A stretch of DNA of 64,000 nt from Budorcas taxicolor (Eukaryota > Chordata > Mammalia > Artiodactyla > Bovidae): NCBI RefSeq assembly GCF_023091745.1, contig NC_068926.1, positions 45,098,001 to 45,162,000 of the forward strand, written 5' to 3'. Both the position numbers and the translations under genes were made by a program. Within the stretch, counting starts at the first letter, position 1; every line of letters starts with the position of its first letter. Of the stretch, positions 1 through 12,057 are shown one piece after another. The notes beneath the pieces are model-generated. The model searched no databases. It was not told where the DNA came from and was given only the letters and a program-made list of their open reading frames with translations.

Positions 1-185
1 TCAGAGACCCTGAAAATAGGAAAACAGTACAGACCATCAAAGTCCTTGTTCTCTGAAGAGATCAATAAAGTGGACAAATCTCTAGTGAGAATGACAGAAA
101 GAAAAGATGGAAGACAAATCACCAGGATCGAGAATGGAACCGAGACACCACTACCAACCCTACAGATGCTAAAAGGATCGGGGAT
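1..185 (+). mobile_element. L1 LINE ORF2 fragment
   Basis: The plus-strand text matches the ruminant L1 ORF2 stretch that encodes the 'EEINK(I/V)DKSL' region just before the reverse transcriptase domain. It runs in from the window edge. The reading frame is decayed, so this is a relic. The match is from memory of L1, not an alignment. Confidence 0.6.
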
Positions 186-774
186 GCTGCGGACGGTTTA
201 AGGATACAGGCTCCCCTGGGGACCTGGCCCCATGACGTCCCGCTCTGTCTGCATTCCACTGGCCAGGCTCCCAGTCAGTGTTGTAGGAGGATGGTCTTTG
301 CATGAGGGGCCAGGAATTTCACCTGCCACCTGGAGTTCTCCATTCCTGACACCCTCAGCTGAAGGTCCACCCTCAGACAAGGACCCACTCTTGAGCAAGC
401 ACCAGATCCCTGGAAGGCTCATGAGAACAGACACGGGTCCACCCCCAGAGCTCCTGACTCAGCAGATCTGGGTGACCTGAGAACCTCTACTTCTGACATG
501 CTCCCGGTAGATGCTGCTGCTGTGGGTCCAGGGTCCCCACCTGCTCAACCTCTGCATAGATGAAAGCTGGAAATAAATAGGGTGCAAGTTCAAGGAAGAC
601 GGAGTCACGTCTCTTAGATGCCTCTGTGGAAGACAGAAAGTTGCACACATGTGGGGAAGGGCCCCAGATAGCAGTGTGGCGATGGTCACGACTGTGAGCT
701 CTTGCAGGGCGCAGCACTCACCGCTCTCAGCACTCTCGTACTTCACTTCTCGGATCTTCACAAGGAGCCTGGGA

Positions 775-875
775 GGAAAGTGCCAGTATTGACCCCCGTT
801 TTGCAGAAGGGGAGACTGCGGCACAGAGAGGCTTGGTAACTTCCTTGAAGTCACACAGCCAGCAAGAAGCTGTAT
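775..875 (+). repeat. MIR SINE fragment
   Basis: Contains the MIR core pattern: a 'ttttgcagaaggggagact' version of the 'tttacagatgaggaaactg' motif, followed by 'cacagagaggcttggtaact' and 'gtcacacagccagcaag'. This is an old mammal-wide SINE. Confidence 0.6.
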
Positions 876-879
876 TTAT

Positions 880-1140
880 TAGTCAGAGTTCCCCAAAGAA
901 GTTGAACTGATATGGATGGTACATGGATGGAAGGATGGATGATAGATAGGTACTTGATAAATGGATCAGTAGATAGAAGAGACTTATGAAGGATTGGCTC
1001 ATGAGGTTATGGAAGCTGAGAAATCCCACAATCTGAAAGATCTGCAAGCTGGAGACTCAGGAAAACAGGTGTCGCTCAGTTCAAATTCAAAGGCTGAACT
1101 AACATTAGGGAGCCCCTGTCAGTGGGTCTGTCGCTCACAC
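880..1140. repeat. Ancient interspersed repeat, family not named
   Basis: The stretch beginning 'ttagtcagagttccccaaag' and continuing through 'ggattggctcatgaggttat' is a pattern found many times in mammalian genomes. A (GGAT)-rich microsatellite lies inside at about 915-965. I recognise it as repetitive but cannot assign the family with certainty. Confidence 0.4.
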
Positions 1141-2774
1141 AAATAAAGCCAATTTGCCTTTCGTCTTATTGTTCGCTGTATCCAGGCCTCTGACAGAGTG
1201 GATGATGCCACCACATTGGAGAGGGTGGTTCTCTTTATCCACTGATTCAAGGGAATGCCCTCACAGACCCACCCAGAAATAAAGTTTTACCAGCTCCCTG
1301 GGCATCCCTGTGGCCCAGCTGAATGGACTCCTAAAACTAGCCATCACAGTGGTCAAGGTGGGTTTCCTCAGAGCCCATACTTCCAGGACCACGACAGACG
1401 CATGCTGATCAGCGTTCGGACACCAACTCCCTGTTGAAAGTGGGCATGGAGGGCAGATGGAGGGAACCCAGCCACGTGGTGGTATCTTCCTCGGAGCACC
1501 CCAGCCCCCAGCCTCAGAGACGAGAGGGCTGCTCAAAGTGCTGACAGCCCAGGGTGTCACTGAGCAGGTGGGTCCCAGAAGGAGGTGAGGGGTCTCAGCT
1601 GACACACACCTGCCCCAGAGCAGCCCCACCGTCCGGCTGGTGAGGAGAGAAGAAGATCCTGGGGATGGAGAAATTAATTTTATGGAGAAACAAATGAGAC
1701 ATGCTGAGGGGATAAACCTCACAGCCCAGGGACACCTGCTGGGGACAGGTGTCTGTCCTCAGCTTCTGTGAGACTCCCAGGTCATCTGGCAAAGCCAGGC
1801 CCCCCAGGCCTGCAGAGTGCTCCTGAAGGTGAAGGCTGGGGGCCCTCTGCAAGCCCTCTGGATCTGCTGGGCTACCAGGAAGTGGCTCCCCAGCTCGAGT
1901 GGCAGATTCTGCCTGGATGTAGCCCTCCCCCTGCCTCCATTCCACAGTCAGGCCCCCCTGGATGGGAGGCCCAGAGCTTGCATCAGGCTGCGGAGGAGTC
2001 CAGGGTAGAGGCCAGGCAGGAGTGGGCCTCCACCTGCCTGTCCCAGGGGTCTGGCACTGTGACCTAGGGTGCAGTGGACTCTAGGGAGCAGAGCATGTCA
2101 GGACGGCTTACAGTACCTCCTAGATTGAATGTCAGCTGTTTGCCCAGCCCTGCACTGGGCCCTTTCTGCTGGAGCACCCCTCCTTCTCCACCCACCCCCT
2201 CCCTCTGCCCTGGAGGCTGCTGCTGATGCTGCATTTGGGTTCCATGGGCTCCATGGCTTCCAAAGCCCCAGCAGGGGACCGAGGACTCCTCCCTGGGAAC
2301 CAAGTCCCTTCTTACTGCAGCACCCACTGGGTGGTCCCCGCTCCAGGCTCTGGCCCTCTCCAAGGCCTGGAGACACAGCTGCCCCTCAAACATGGGTCCC
2401 AACGCCCCTACTCTTGCCAGTCTCCATGAGCCTCACCATCCCTTCACTAAGGACTTGTCACTGGTGAACCCTGGGTGACCTGGGAGGGTCTGAGTCCGTG
2501 CTGGCTGTGTGGATGGTTACTCCGAGGTGGCCCAGCCCCTTGGCAGCAGGGCCTGGCTGCAGATCTTCTTAGTGGGCTTGGGCTGCCCTCACAAATATCA
2601 TAGACATGAATTCCTCACAGTTCGGGAGGCAGGGGTCCCAGGGTTCCAGCGTGGTGGGTTCTCATGGGGACCCTCTTCCTGGCTGCAGATGGCACCTTCT
2701 GGCTGTGAACTCATGTGGCAGAGGGGGAAGCAAGTGCCCTGGGGGTCTCTGTTCTGAGAACTTTATTCCCGCCC
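1141..2774. other. Intergenic, no feature recognised
   Basis: GC-moderate sequence with short open frames on both strands and no splice-consistent conserved protein. I see no gene, RNA or clear repeat. Confidence 0.4.
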
Positions 2775-2953
2775 TCCTTGAGGACTAAAGCCAGGTCCTG
2801 GGGTGCTCTGGGAGATATGGGGTCTGTGTGATCCCTCCTTGAGGACTAAAGCCAGGTCCTGGGGTGCTCTGGGAGATATGGGGTCTGTGTGATCCCTTCT
2901 TGAGGACTAAAGCCAGGTCCTGGGTGCTCTGGGAGATACAGGGTCTGTGTGAT
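2775..2953 (+). repeat. 61-bp tandem repeat, about 2.9 copies
   Basis: Copies start at 2775, 2836 and 2897 with a period of 61 bp. Each carries 'cttgaggactaaagccaggt' and ends in 'ggtctgtgtgat'. Copies 1 and 2 are nearly identical; copy 3 has lost one G and carries a few substitutions. The period is not a multiple of 3, so it is not a coding repeat. Confidence 0.9.
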
Positions 2954-3102
2954 GTGCATGTCCAGCCAGCTCTCCAAACCGCACATTTAAAATGGTACAT
3001 TTCTGAGGAGGCAGGCATTGCTTCTGGGGTTTTCTTGCCAGAAGTGGACAAGCTGGATTTAATCCTGGGAACTTTACACTCAGTGGAGGGAAAACTGGTC
3101 AC

Positions 3103-3412
3103 TACAGTTCAGCTGGTAAAGAATCTACTTGCAGAACAGGAGACCCTGGTTCGATTCCTGGGTCAGGAAGAACCCCTGAAGAAGGGATCAGCTACCCACT
3201 CCAGTATTCTTGGGCTTCTCTGGTGGCTCAGAGGGTAAAGAATCTGCCTGCAATGGAGGAGACCCAGGGTTGAGAAGATCCCCTGAAGGAGGGCATGGCA
3301 ACCCACTCCAGTATTCTGGACTGGAGAATCCCCACAGACAGAGGTGCCTGTTGGGCTACAGTCCATGGGGTTGCAAAGAGTCAGGTATGACTGAGTGACT
3401 AAGCACAGCACT
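3103..3412 (+). mobile_element. Bov-tA SINE with duplicated head
   Basis: Two tRNA-Glu-like heads, each with 'ggtaaagaatct', are followed by the BovA body ('cccactccagtattctggac') and the tail 'agagtcaggtatgactgagt'. This is a ruminant-specific SINE. Confidence 0.85.
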
Positions 3413-3639
3413 CCAGAAGGATAGGGGTGCAGGGAAGTAGAGGACCAAGGGGCCAGCTGAGTTAAGGGGAGTGAGCCGCCCCAAGGATGCCCTGAGGATA
3501 CTGGACGGTCCCATTGCAGAACAAGGACACAGGGACGGGTCACTGCATTGCACCCCAGGGCCCCCAGCTTCTGACAGCAGGCTGATGTCAGGTGGGGAGC
3601 CGGAGGAAGGGCATTCGGGAATTCTTTGTTCTGTTTCTA

Positions 3640-3755
3640 CCAGTCAAATCATTTCAAAGTGAAAAAGGCAAAACTAAGAAAAGACTTTTTAAAATGTGCA
3701 TTTTATTATATGCAAATTATACCTCAACAAAGAAAATTTTTGTTTAACAAGTGCA
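3640..3755 (+). mobile_element. Possible L1 3' end fragment
   Basis: The text 'attatacctcaacaaag' near the end resembles the terminal L1 3' UTR motif that precedes the A-rich tail. The fragment is weak and decayed. Confidence 0.35.
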
Positions 3756-3761
3756 TAAAAT

Positions 3762-4072
3762 GGGCTTACCTGGTGGCTGAGTGGTTAAGAATCCACCTGC
3801 CAATGCAGGAGACATGGGTTTGATCACTGGCTTGGGAAGATCCCTCAGGCCTCAGAGCATCAAAGCCTGTGTGCCACAATCACTGAGACTGGGCTCTAGA
3901 GCCTGAGAGCCACAGCTACTGAGCCATGTGTCCCAGCTACTGAAGCCTCCACACCTAGAACCTGTTTTCCCCAACAAGAGAAGTCGTTGCAATGAGACGC
4001 CCATGCCACAACTAGAAAAAGAGCCTGTGCAGCAATGAAGAGCTAACACAGCCAAAAATAAATAATGAATTT
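3762..4072 (+). mobile_element. CHR-type tRNA-derived SINE
   Basis: A near full-length cetartiodactyl SINE. It has the head 'cttacctggtggctgagtgg', then the 'caatgcaggagacatgggtt' B-box region, the repeated 'actgaagcc / gagagccacagctactgag' body, and an A-rich tail at 4055-4072. Confidence 0.85.
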
Positions 4073-4289
4073 TAAGTGCGTAAATTATAATTCTGCTTAG
4101 CACATAACACGTTTAGGTAAGCATGTGAAAAGGTTTGGAAGCAAATATACCCCCAGCATCCGTGGTACCACTTATCCACAGGGGCTACCCCATGGACTTT
4201 GGGCTCCTTTGTTCATAAAATTTTCGAAGCAAGAATACTGGAATGGGTTGCCATTTCCTGCTCCTGGGGATTGTAGTTATAATTAATAT

Positions 4290-4395
4290 CTATAGAATTA
4301 TATTAATAATTTTATTTAATTGTTAATACAAATAATAGAAATTATTTAAATAAATTAATGGCATAATTATGTAGTTATTACAACTAAAACTATAT
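4290..4395. repeat. AT-rich low-complexity tract
   Basis: Almost entirely A and T, with runs such as 'aattaatatctatagaatta'. A short antisense BovA scrap ('agaatactggaatgggttgc') lies just upstream at about 4229-4265. Confidence 0.7.
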
Positions 4396-4397
4396 GT

Positions 4398-4610
4398 GTG
4401 TGTTAAGTCACTTCAGTTGTGTCCAACTCTTTGTGACCCCACAGACTGTAGCCCACCAGGCTCCCCGGCCCTTGGCATTTCCCCTGAAAGAATACTGGAG
4501 TGGGTTGCCCTTTCCTTCTCCAAGGGATCTTCCCAACCCAAGGAGAGGACCCGTGTCTCTTGTGTCTCCTGCCTTGGCAGGCAGATTTTTTACCACTGAG
4601 TCACCTGAGA
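4398..4610 (-). mobile_element. Bov-tA SINE, antisense
   Basis: Reads 'gttaagtcacttcagttgtg' through 'gaatactggagtgggttgcc' to 'tcctgccttggcaggcagat', which is the reverse complement of a complete Bov-tA. Confidence 0.85.
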
Positions 4611-5998
4611 AAACAAATCAACTATACTTCAATAAAATAAATTTTTTAAAAAGGAAATGACTATTTCTTAAATCGGGGATGAGTCAAGCGAGGGCCCATA
4701 GGTCTCGGCTGGGCTGAAGGAACTGAAAAGGCCTCTTTGGGCCCTTTGGCAGCTGGGGGACGTGGTGGGGGCGAGCAGTTATGCATCACTGAGACCACCT
4801 GCTGGCCGGGGTCTGGGTAACGTAGCCTGACTGGTGACACCTGTGATTCCAAGCAGGGCCCGTTTTGTCTTAGGAAAGCTCAGGCCTGTGAGGTTGAGTG
4901 GCAGCACCCTCTGGGGGCGAGGGGGCCACCACCTCTGCAAGGGAAAGTGGGCAGCAGGAACCCCCAGACCTGAGACCCCACCTTGCTCCTCGAAGGCAGA
5001 CCTAGGGTGCAGCTAGCAGATCCTTGGGTCCAGCTAGCAGACCCTTGGGTCCAGCTAGCAGATCCCTGGCCCTGTCCTCACAGCACGGCCACCTCCCTTC
5101 ATCTCCAGCCAGATGTTTTCAGTCATCCCCCTCCCCAGCCCCCTCGGGACACTCTCTTAATTCCAGGTCTGCTCCAGAAAATGAAGTGTAATGGCTTTAG
5201 GAAATGCTGTCCTACTTACAGTAAGACCAAGTCTACATCTGCCCCATCCCAGCCATTAGACAAAGTGGTGCCTCTTAATAAATTCTCCACTTCAGCTTCA
5301 GGGTCCATCCCAGACAGGCTCCATCAGCAGAGGCCCTCTGCCAGCCCAGGGCGGGAGGGCACTGAGTGCGTGGTGCCTCTAAACCAGTGCTGCTGGGCCT
5401 GGGGGCCTGTGTGAGCATGGAGGCCATCCCAGCTGTAGAGTTTTCGAGCCACGTGGGGCCAGAATTTGCAGTTCTTGTCTCTGTTTTTAGGGCAAAAAGA
5501 AATTTTAACACATATAACAAAGAACCACATCAAGTACATACACAAAGAATATCTACAGATCAAGAGAAAAGTCGAATAGAAAAATGGGCAGGATGCCTGA
5601 CTGGACTTCTCAGTGCTAAAGACTTGCTGAGGTGTGCTGTATCCAACACAGAAACACACATAGGGCATAGATCACACATTGAGTTCTTACTACAATTTTT
5701 AAAAAAGTACTTCTAAAATAATATCAATAATTGCATTTTCTAACAAGCTCCCAGGTGATGCTGCTGCTGCTCCAGGGACCCCACTTTGAGAACCAGGGGT
5801 GGGAAGCAGCCCCCTGCTCCCTGAGAAGCTCAGGAAGTCACTTCTCTTGTTACTGGGACCTCATGACAAGGAACGCAGAGGTGACTTCTTCAGGTGTTCA
5901 TTCTGAGGTGCGTCATCACCATCTGCACCCTCCTTCCCATTTCCTTCCCCGCAGGTGCCTCTCTAGTGTGTCTGATACTTATCTTTAAAAACCCACCA
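4611..5998. other. Intergenic, one small tandem repeat only
   Basis: No gene recognised. Short open frames at about 4983-5414 (plus) and 5275-5668 (minus) have no recognisable protein family or splice structure. Confidence 0.4.
5010..5072 (+). repeat. 21-bp tandem repeat, 3 copies
   Basis: The unit 'cagctagcagatccttgggt'+c is repeated at 5010, 5031 and 5052 with single-base differences. A 21-bp unit keeps a frame open (a VQLADPW repeat), but nothing else supports coding. Confidence 0.85.
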
Positions 5999-6120
5999 GA
6001 ACTTCCTTGGCGGTCCAGTGGTTAGGACTCTCTGCCTTCCATTGCAGGGGGCACAGGTTTGATCCCTGGTTGGGGAACTAAGATTCCACTTGCCTCACAG
6101 TGTGGCCAAAAAAAAAAAAG
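5999..6120 (+). mobile_element. CHR-type SINE, short form
   Basis: Head 'cttccttggcggtccagtgg', then 'ggcacaggtttgatccctgg', then 'ggggaactaagattccactt', ending in 'tgtggccaaaaaaaaaaaa'. The A-tail is well preserved. Confidence 0.85.
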
Positions 6121-8757
6121 CACGTATCCTTGCAAAATGTGTAGAATTGTTTTGTGTTTTCCAGTCACATCAGTGGTATTGTGTTTCCACATCTTGATCT
6201 AATACCTCTGCTTTTTCCCCATCAAACCCTACCTTTGACCATTTTTCCACGTTTACTATCTGTGTATCTGGTCCCTTGCGGCTGTGCCCCGCCGTCTGCA
6301 CCTGCCACACTTTGCTCATCCATCTGTCGTTTTGAACACTCAGTTGGACCCCAGCTTTCAGTCCCTCAAACAACAACCAACAGACAACCTCATCTCTTTT
6401 TGAGCCTGTGAGACTTTACCCAGTGCCACGAAGCCCTGATGTCCAAAATTGTGTCCACGTGGCCCAAACTCCTCCCCTGCCTCCACATCCTTGGAGCAGC
6501 GCATCTGCCCTCGTGCTGGCCCAGAATGAAAAGATCCGGCTGCCAGCCCAGGACACCATGGGTGCCGGCAGCCCCGGAAGCTGGAGAGGCAGGGAGCCTT
6601 CCCCTCTTAGAGCCTCGGGGGAGCACGGCCCTGAGGCACCTTTCGCTCAGACTCCTGGCCTCCTGTGCTGTGAGAGGACAAAGGTCTGCTGTTTTAATAT
6701 GTCAAATTCACGGTCACTTATTACAGCAGCCCCCGGGGCTCTGATGCATGCAGTTCTGCCATTTGGGGGGTGGTGGGTCTCAAGGATCACCCTGCAGGTG
6801 CCCTGCACTGGGCTCTGACCCCCACAGTCCTCTCCCTGCTCCGCTGAGCAGCTTCACTGCCATCCTGCATTTGTAAGCATCAGGGAGCCCCTGCTCCACA
6901 AACAAGCTGATGCTTTTCCTCTAAAGAAGTACAATATTCTCCCTGGGGTGAATGCTGAACATAGCTCTTTTCCTAACATTTACATCAAACAACAGCAGGG
7001 TCTCCACTGACATCTTGCTTTTTTTTTTTTTTAATGCGCTCCTTTCACAGGGCATTTAATCCACCATCCTGTCTGAAGACACTAAAAAGGAAGCACACAT
7101 CTACCAACTGAGCTGGGAGTTCTAATTAAACTCAGAGGAGAAGCAACTACAAGACAGCAGATCAAGTTCCTTCAGCTTCTGCCTTCCTGGGTCAGACTTC
7201 CTTTCTCTAACAAATCCTTTTCATACAAAATTATACTTATCCTCTAGTCATTTGTTTATGATTCAGAAATCTGGTCCTATTTGTGGGAGCATGGACGTGT
7301 CCTTGCCAAAGAAAGCAGAGACCCCTTTGTGAGTGGGGATAGATAAGGCCCACATTCAGCAGCAAGAAATGGTAAACCAGAAAAAAACAGTGCCCTAAAC
7401 AGATTAGGAGCTTTATTTTTCTCATATATGTACCCACCAGGGAAGCATTTCAAGAAAATCAGAACCAAATGTCTCTGATTCCCTTATCTTTTCCTGATGA
7501 TCTCAAGAGGGCTGCTGCAACTCCAGCCATTGCATACACATTCTAGGCAATAAGGAAGAGTAAAGGGAAGGAGGATAAAGCAGAAGCCTATATCAGAAAG
7601 ACAAAGACTTTCCCAGAAGTCCTCGGGAAACTGCTTTTTGTCTCATGGGTAAATCTTCTTCACACAGCCAGCCCAGCTGCAAGAGAGTCTGATGATAAGT
7701 TTGTTGGCTTAATATTAATAGCTGAGGAAAGCCAGACAAAAGAGGGCTGGGTAAGTTTATCTACAGCATGGTCTCATACCAGTGGTTCTAAGGGATCTGG
7801 GAGTAAACCCACATTACAGCCCCTGCCTGCTGCCCTGGTGGTTTGTGAATTGTGGAAAGTGTACCCCAGGGAAGACAGGCCCCATTCCAAGAGTAGACGG
7901 TGTGGGGGAGGACCCATGGACCCTCAACATAAGCAGAGGGCGTGGCCCCAGACCCCAAAGGCAGCAGAAGACTCCTGTGCTGACATGTGTCCTGAGCAGG
8001 GTTGGCCAGCTCTGCCACAGCGCCCGGGAAACAAATGAATTTTTCCCTGGACATCCGAAGGGAGTCACAGCTGCTGGTACAAATAGTGACCAGGGGCAAC
8101 TGTCATGCATGGCTGCTATTTCTCAATGGAACAGAGAGCTTTAAAAACTTCCAGAGGAGCTGGTCAGGCTGAGGTTCTCATGAGTTTGCAGCCCCTCCCG
8201 CTGGTGGTCTGGCCAGGTCCAACATGCTCTCCACAGCAGCCCGTGTCCCTGGGGGTCTCTGCCTCACCCCTTGCGTGCATCCTTTCCCACTGCCTGTCCA
8301 CTTCCTCCCTCATTAGCACCTGCCCGCCCCATGCAGGTTGCCCTGCCCCTTGCAAACACACAATGTCCCCAGAGGGCCGCAGGCAGGGCAGCAGCTTCTA
8401 CCCCCTCATTCCCACCACAGCAGAGGTGGGTGGTTCTGCTTTCTGCAGGCAGTGTCGGCTTACCTGCCTTCTTTCTGCAGCGGCACCTCCCCCAGAGGCA
8501 GAGGTTCTCCCCACAGCCACCCTCTGACCAGAGCCAAGAGAGTGCTCAGGTTTTCAGGTCCCTGTGGGAGCCTTACGTGGGGCCCTCAGATCACCCAGCA
8601 TACCCTCCCCACCTCAAGGTCCTTCACTTGATCCCATCGGCTGAGCCCTGTGAGGTGCCGCATTCGCAGGATCCGGGCTTTGGGACGTGGGCTGTTGTCC
8701 CAGGATCCCCCACAAAAGAGGATGTGCACACAAGCTCTGGTCTCATATGCAAAGTAG
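6121..8757. other. Intergenic, unique-looking sequence
   Basis: 2.6 kb without recognisable SINE, LINE or exon. A T-run lies at about 7019-7033. Open frames such as 8271-8801 (plus) overlap the next SINE and carry no known domain. I see nothing supportable here. Confidence 0.4.
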
Positions 8758-8965
8758 GCTTCCCAAGTGGCGCTAGTGGTAAAGAACTTGTCTGCCAATG
8801 AAGGAGACTTAAGAGACTCGAGTTTGATCCCTGGATTGGGAAGATTCCCTTGGAGGAATGCACGGCAACCCACTCCAGAATTCCTGCCTGGAGAATCCCA
8901 TGGACAGAGAAGCCTGGCAGGCTATGGTCCATAGAATTACAAAGAGTCAGACACAACTGCTGCTT
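8758..8965 (+). mobile_element. Bov-tA SINE
   Basis: Head 'ggcttcccaagtggcgctag', then 'cccactccagaattcctgcc', then 'gagtcagacacaactgctgc'. Complete tRNA head and BovA body. Confidence 0.85.
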
Positions 8966-10324
8966 TTTGGAGAATCCCGACAGATGTTCCCCCTAAGCCC
9001 ATCTACCTCTGGACTCATCAGTTGTATAAGGCCAAAAATTCCCTTAAGGATTTAGGCCAGTCTGGGTTGAGTGGTGACTTGTAACCCAAAGTCACTCCCA
9101 CATCAGTGCTCTCCTCCCAGTTGGTAGAAGGTGAGCTCTAGCTGTGGGGAGGACCTGGGAAGAGAGGCTGCCAAGGACCCCCAAGCGGGCATTTCATACG
9201 GGGGTTTTTTTGGGAAAACGTCAGGTGTGGTCTCTCTGCAGAGGCATCTGGCATCCAGTTCTTTGGGGCCGCCGTCACTCAACCACACTCAGGTAGCCTC
9301 CTCTGATGAGAACCTGGCCCAAGTATTGATGGCGATGAGAGAAACAAAATGTAACTCAAAATTAATTCCGGGGGTAGGGGGGGCTTGCTGATGGAATCCA
9401 TCCAGCTGTCAGTACTCAGTGACCGCCAAGCCTGTATGTAAGTTCTCCATCCAGGCCAGGGTGGATGCCAGGCTGTCCTCTGCCTCCACCCCCCAGGGAC
9501 TGACAGCCACCCCCACTGGGCCTGGGGAAGGGTTCAAGCCTCAGAGACTCAGAGGCCCCTCTGCCTTTGCAATGATGCAGCTGCACGCCCAGGAAGGACA
9601 GGCGCTCCTGGCCACACCGGAAGCTGGCAGGATCCTTCTCAAATCTCAGGAGACTTGGTTTCTGACCTCTGACCTCCGGAGCCGCAGAAGATTGCACTTC
9701 TGTTGTTCTGTTGTTTAGTCGTCTGGCTTGCGGTAACTTGTTATGAAGCCCTAGGAAACTAACACTGGTTCCAAAGACGAGCAGAGAGGGGAGGCGGGCT
9801 GGGCGGGAGACAGAACAAAGCACAGAGAGAGAGAGAGGGAGGCTGTGACCTACCTGGGAGGCCTGCTGCACCCACTGCTAGGGCCCCAGGCCTGGGAGCA
9901 GAGCCCTACCATGAGGAGGAGCATCAGTCCCAGTGGGGGAGACAGATGGTGGAGAGTGCCCCCCAACCCGGGCCGGAGTGACCGCAGAGCATCCGCTTTC
10001 TCTGCGGCTTAAATCTGGCTGCAGCGTGTGGGGTCCTTGTATCAGCAGTGCCTGCACTCCTGTCCTGGAAGGCCAGGCTCTTTGCCTGGACATTAATTAA
10101 GCCTGGGGCTTGCAGCGGGGACATCAGGGCAAGCTGACCAAGAGCAGAATCTGTCAGACCCAAGTGAGGAAGGACAGTCCAGGGAGGGACCCCTGACACC
10201 TCCTGGGGTTTTGCTCTAGGCAGGGCACCAGGATCTTTCGTGGCGTTGAACCGCATCCTCTGACCTTTCTTTGGAACTTTGAAGTTTATGCCTAGCAGAA
10301 AAGTTAGCAGCTTCCTACATTAAG
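8966..10324. other. Intergenic, with a probable old LTR end and a (GA)n tract
   Basis: The text around 9695-9770 ('gttatgaagccctaggaaac') resembles the 3' end of an ancient mammalian LTR. A short GAGA microsatellite lies at about 9822-9842. No gene is recognised. Confidence 0.35.
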
Positions 10325-10329
10325 TGAAA

Positions 10330-10725
10330 CAAACTGGCCCCAGAAGGACAAATCCTGCATGCTTCCATCTAAATGAGGCCCTTAGAGAGGTCAGAGTCAC
10401 AGAGACAGAAAGTGGAAGGATGGGCACCAGGGGCTGGGGAGTTAGTTTTAATGGGTACTGGGGGTTACCATGCTGTGCTAAGTCGCTTCAGTTGTGTCTG
10501 ACTCTGAGACCCCATGGACTGTAACCCACCGTGCTCCTCTGTCCATAGTATTCTCTAGGCAAGAGTACTGGAGCGGGTTGCCATGCCCTCCTCCAGGGAA
10601 TTTTCCTGGCCCAGGGATTGAAACCCATGTCTCTTAAGTCTCCTGCGTTGGCAGTCAGGGTCTTTACGACTGGTGCTACCTGGGAAGCCCTACTGAGGGT
10701 TAGGACTCAACATAAATTCCGAGGA
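10330..10725 (+). mobile_element. L1 3' UTR fragment, split by a SINE
   Basis: The 10330-10467 text ('gacagaaagtggaaggatgg', 'ccaggggctggggagttagt') resembles the L1 3' UTR, and the match resumes after the SINE at 10691. The family is recognised from memory. Confidence 0.45.
10468..10690 (-). mobile_element. Bov-tA SINE, antisense, with 12-bp target duplication
   Basis: Complete antisense Bov-tA ('gctaagtcgcttcagttgtg' to 'ggtgctacctgggaagccc'). It is flanked by 'tactgggggtta' at 10456-10467 and 'tactgagggtta' at 10691-10702, a target-site duplication with one mismatch. Confidence 0.9.
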
Positions 10726-11084
10726 TGCCCTTCAACCCACCACAGGGCACTATGGGAGTGGGCAGTGCAGGTGCAAAGGCCCTGGGGTAGGGACCACCTG
10801 CATGTGTCTGAAGGACACAGAGACCAACAGGTCTGAGAAGCAGTGCCGGGGGAGGGGGTCGTGAGAGCAAGGTGTGAGGGTCATGCAGGGTCTGGGACTC
10901 AGAGTGAGGAGCTGGAATTTTGTTCAAGGGTGATAAGAGGCTGCTGGTGGGATTTGAGCAGCGTGTGATATTAGCAGCCTTTTGCAAAGGTGGCCCTGCT
11001 GCTTAGGGACCACTGCTGGGGGCCGGAGGTCCCAAAGAGGAAGTAGGAGATGGAGGTGGCCTTTTATGCTCCCTTAGGCCAGAG

Positions 11085-11122
11085 GGGGTGGGGGCTTGGG
11101 GGTGGGGGCTTGGAGGTGGGAA
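11085..11122 (+). repeat. G-rich tract with G-quadruplex potential
   Basis: Repeated 'gggggtgggggctt' units followed by 'ggaggtggg' give four or more G-runs on the plus strand within 40 bp. Confidence 0.6.
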
Positions 11123-11141
11123 AAGGAGGATGGATTTGGGG

Positions 11142-11351
11142 TTTGCCTGCTCAGTCACTCAGTCATGTCCAACTCTCTGCAATTCCATGAACTGTAGCCT
11201 GTTAGGTTCCTCTGTCCATGGAATTCTCCAGACAAGAATACTGGAGTGGGTTGCCATTCCCCTCTCCAGGGGATCTTCCCGACCCAGGAATCGAACCTGA
11301 GTCTCCTGCATTGAAGGCACATTCTTTACCATCTGAGCCACCAGGGAAGCC
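11142..11351 (-). mobile_element. Bov-tA SINE, antisense, with 11-bp target duplication
   Basis: Complete antisense Bov-tA. It is flanked by identical copies of 'tggatttgggg' at 11131-11141 and 11352-11362, so the insertion boundaries are exact. Confidence 0.93.
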
Positions 11352-11362
11352 TGGATTTGGGG

Positions 11363-12057
11363 ATTCAGTTCAATTCAATTCAGTCACTCAATCATGTCCA
11401 ACTCTTTGTGACCGCATGGACTGCAGCACGCCAGGCCTCCCTGTCCATCGCCAGCTCATGTTGGACATGAGTTAACTCATGTCCATTGAGTCGGTGATGC
11501 CATCCAACCTTCTCATCCTCTGTTGTCCCCTTCTCCTCCTGCCTTCAATCTTTCCCAGCATCAGGGTCTTTTCAAATGAGTCAGTTCTTCGCATCAGGTG
11601 GCCAAAGTATTGGAGTTTCAGCTTCAGCATCAGTCCTTCTAATGAATATTCACGACTGATCTCCTTTAGGATTCATTGGTTGGATCTCCTCGCAGTCCAA
11701 GGAACTCTCAAGAGTCTTCTCCAACACCACACTTCAAAAGCATCAATTCTTCTGTGCTCAGCTTTCTTTATAGTCCAACTCTCACATCCATACATGACCA
11801 CTGGAAAAACCATAGCCTTGACTAGATGGACCTTTGTTAACAAAGTAATGTCTCTGCTTCTTAATATGCTGTCTAGAATGGTCGTAACTTTTCTTTCCAG
11901 GAGCAAGCGTCTTTTAATTTCATGGCTGCAGTCACCATCTGCAGTGATTTTGGAGCCCAAGAAAATAAAGTCTGTCACTGTTTCCACTGTTTCCCCATCT
12001 ATTTGCCATAAAGGGATGGGACCAGATGCCATGATCTTAGTTTTCTGAATGTTGAGA
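11363..12057 (-). mobile_element. BovB (RTE) LINE, 3' part, antisense
   Basis: Antisense 3' end of BovB. The minus-strand frame at 11673-12158 encodes recognisable RTE reverse transcriptase C-terminal blocks ('KTKIMASGP', 'FLGSKITADGDCSHEIK', 'VVMYGCESWT', 'RVPWTARRSNQ'). The element is 5'-truncated upstream of the RT active-site box and is inactive. Confidence 0.92.

Noticed and set aside
3103..3412. tRNA-like heads in the SINEs as possible tRNA genes
   Set aside because: They are degenerate tRNA-derived SINE heads that continue into BovA bodies and A-rich or simple tails.
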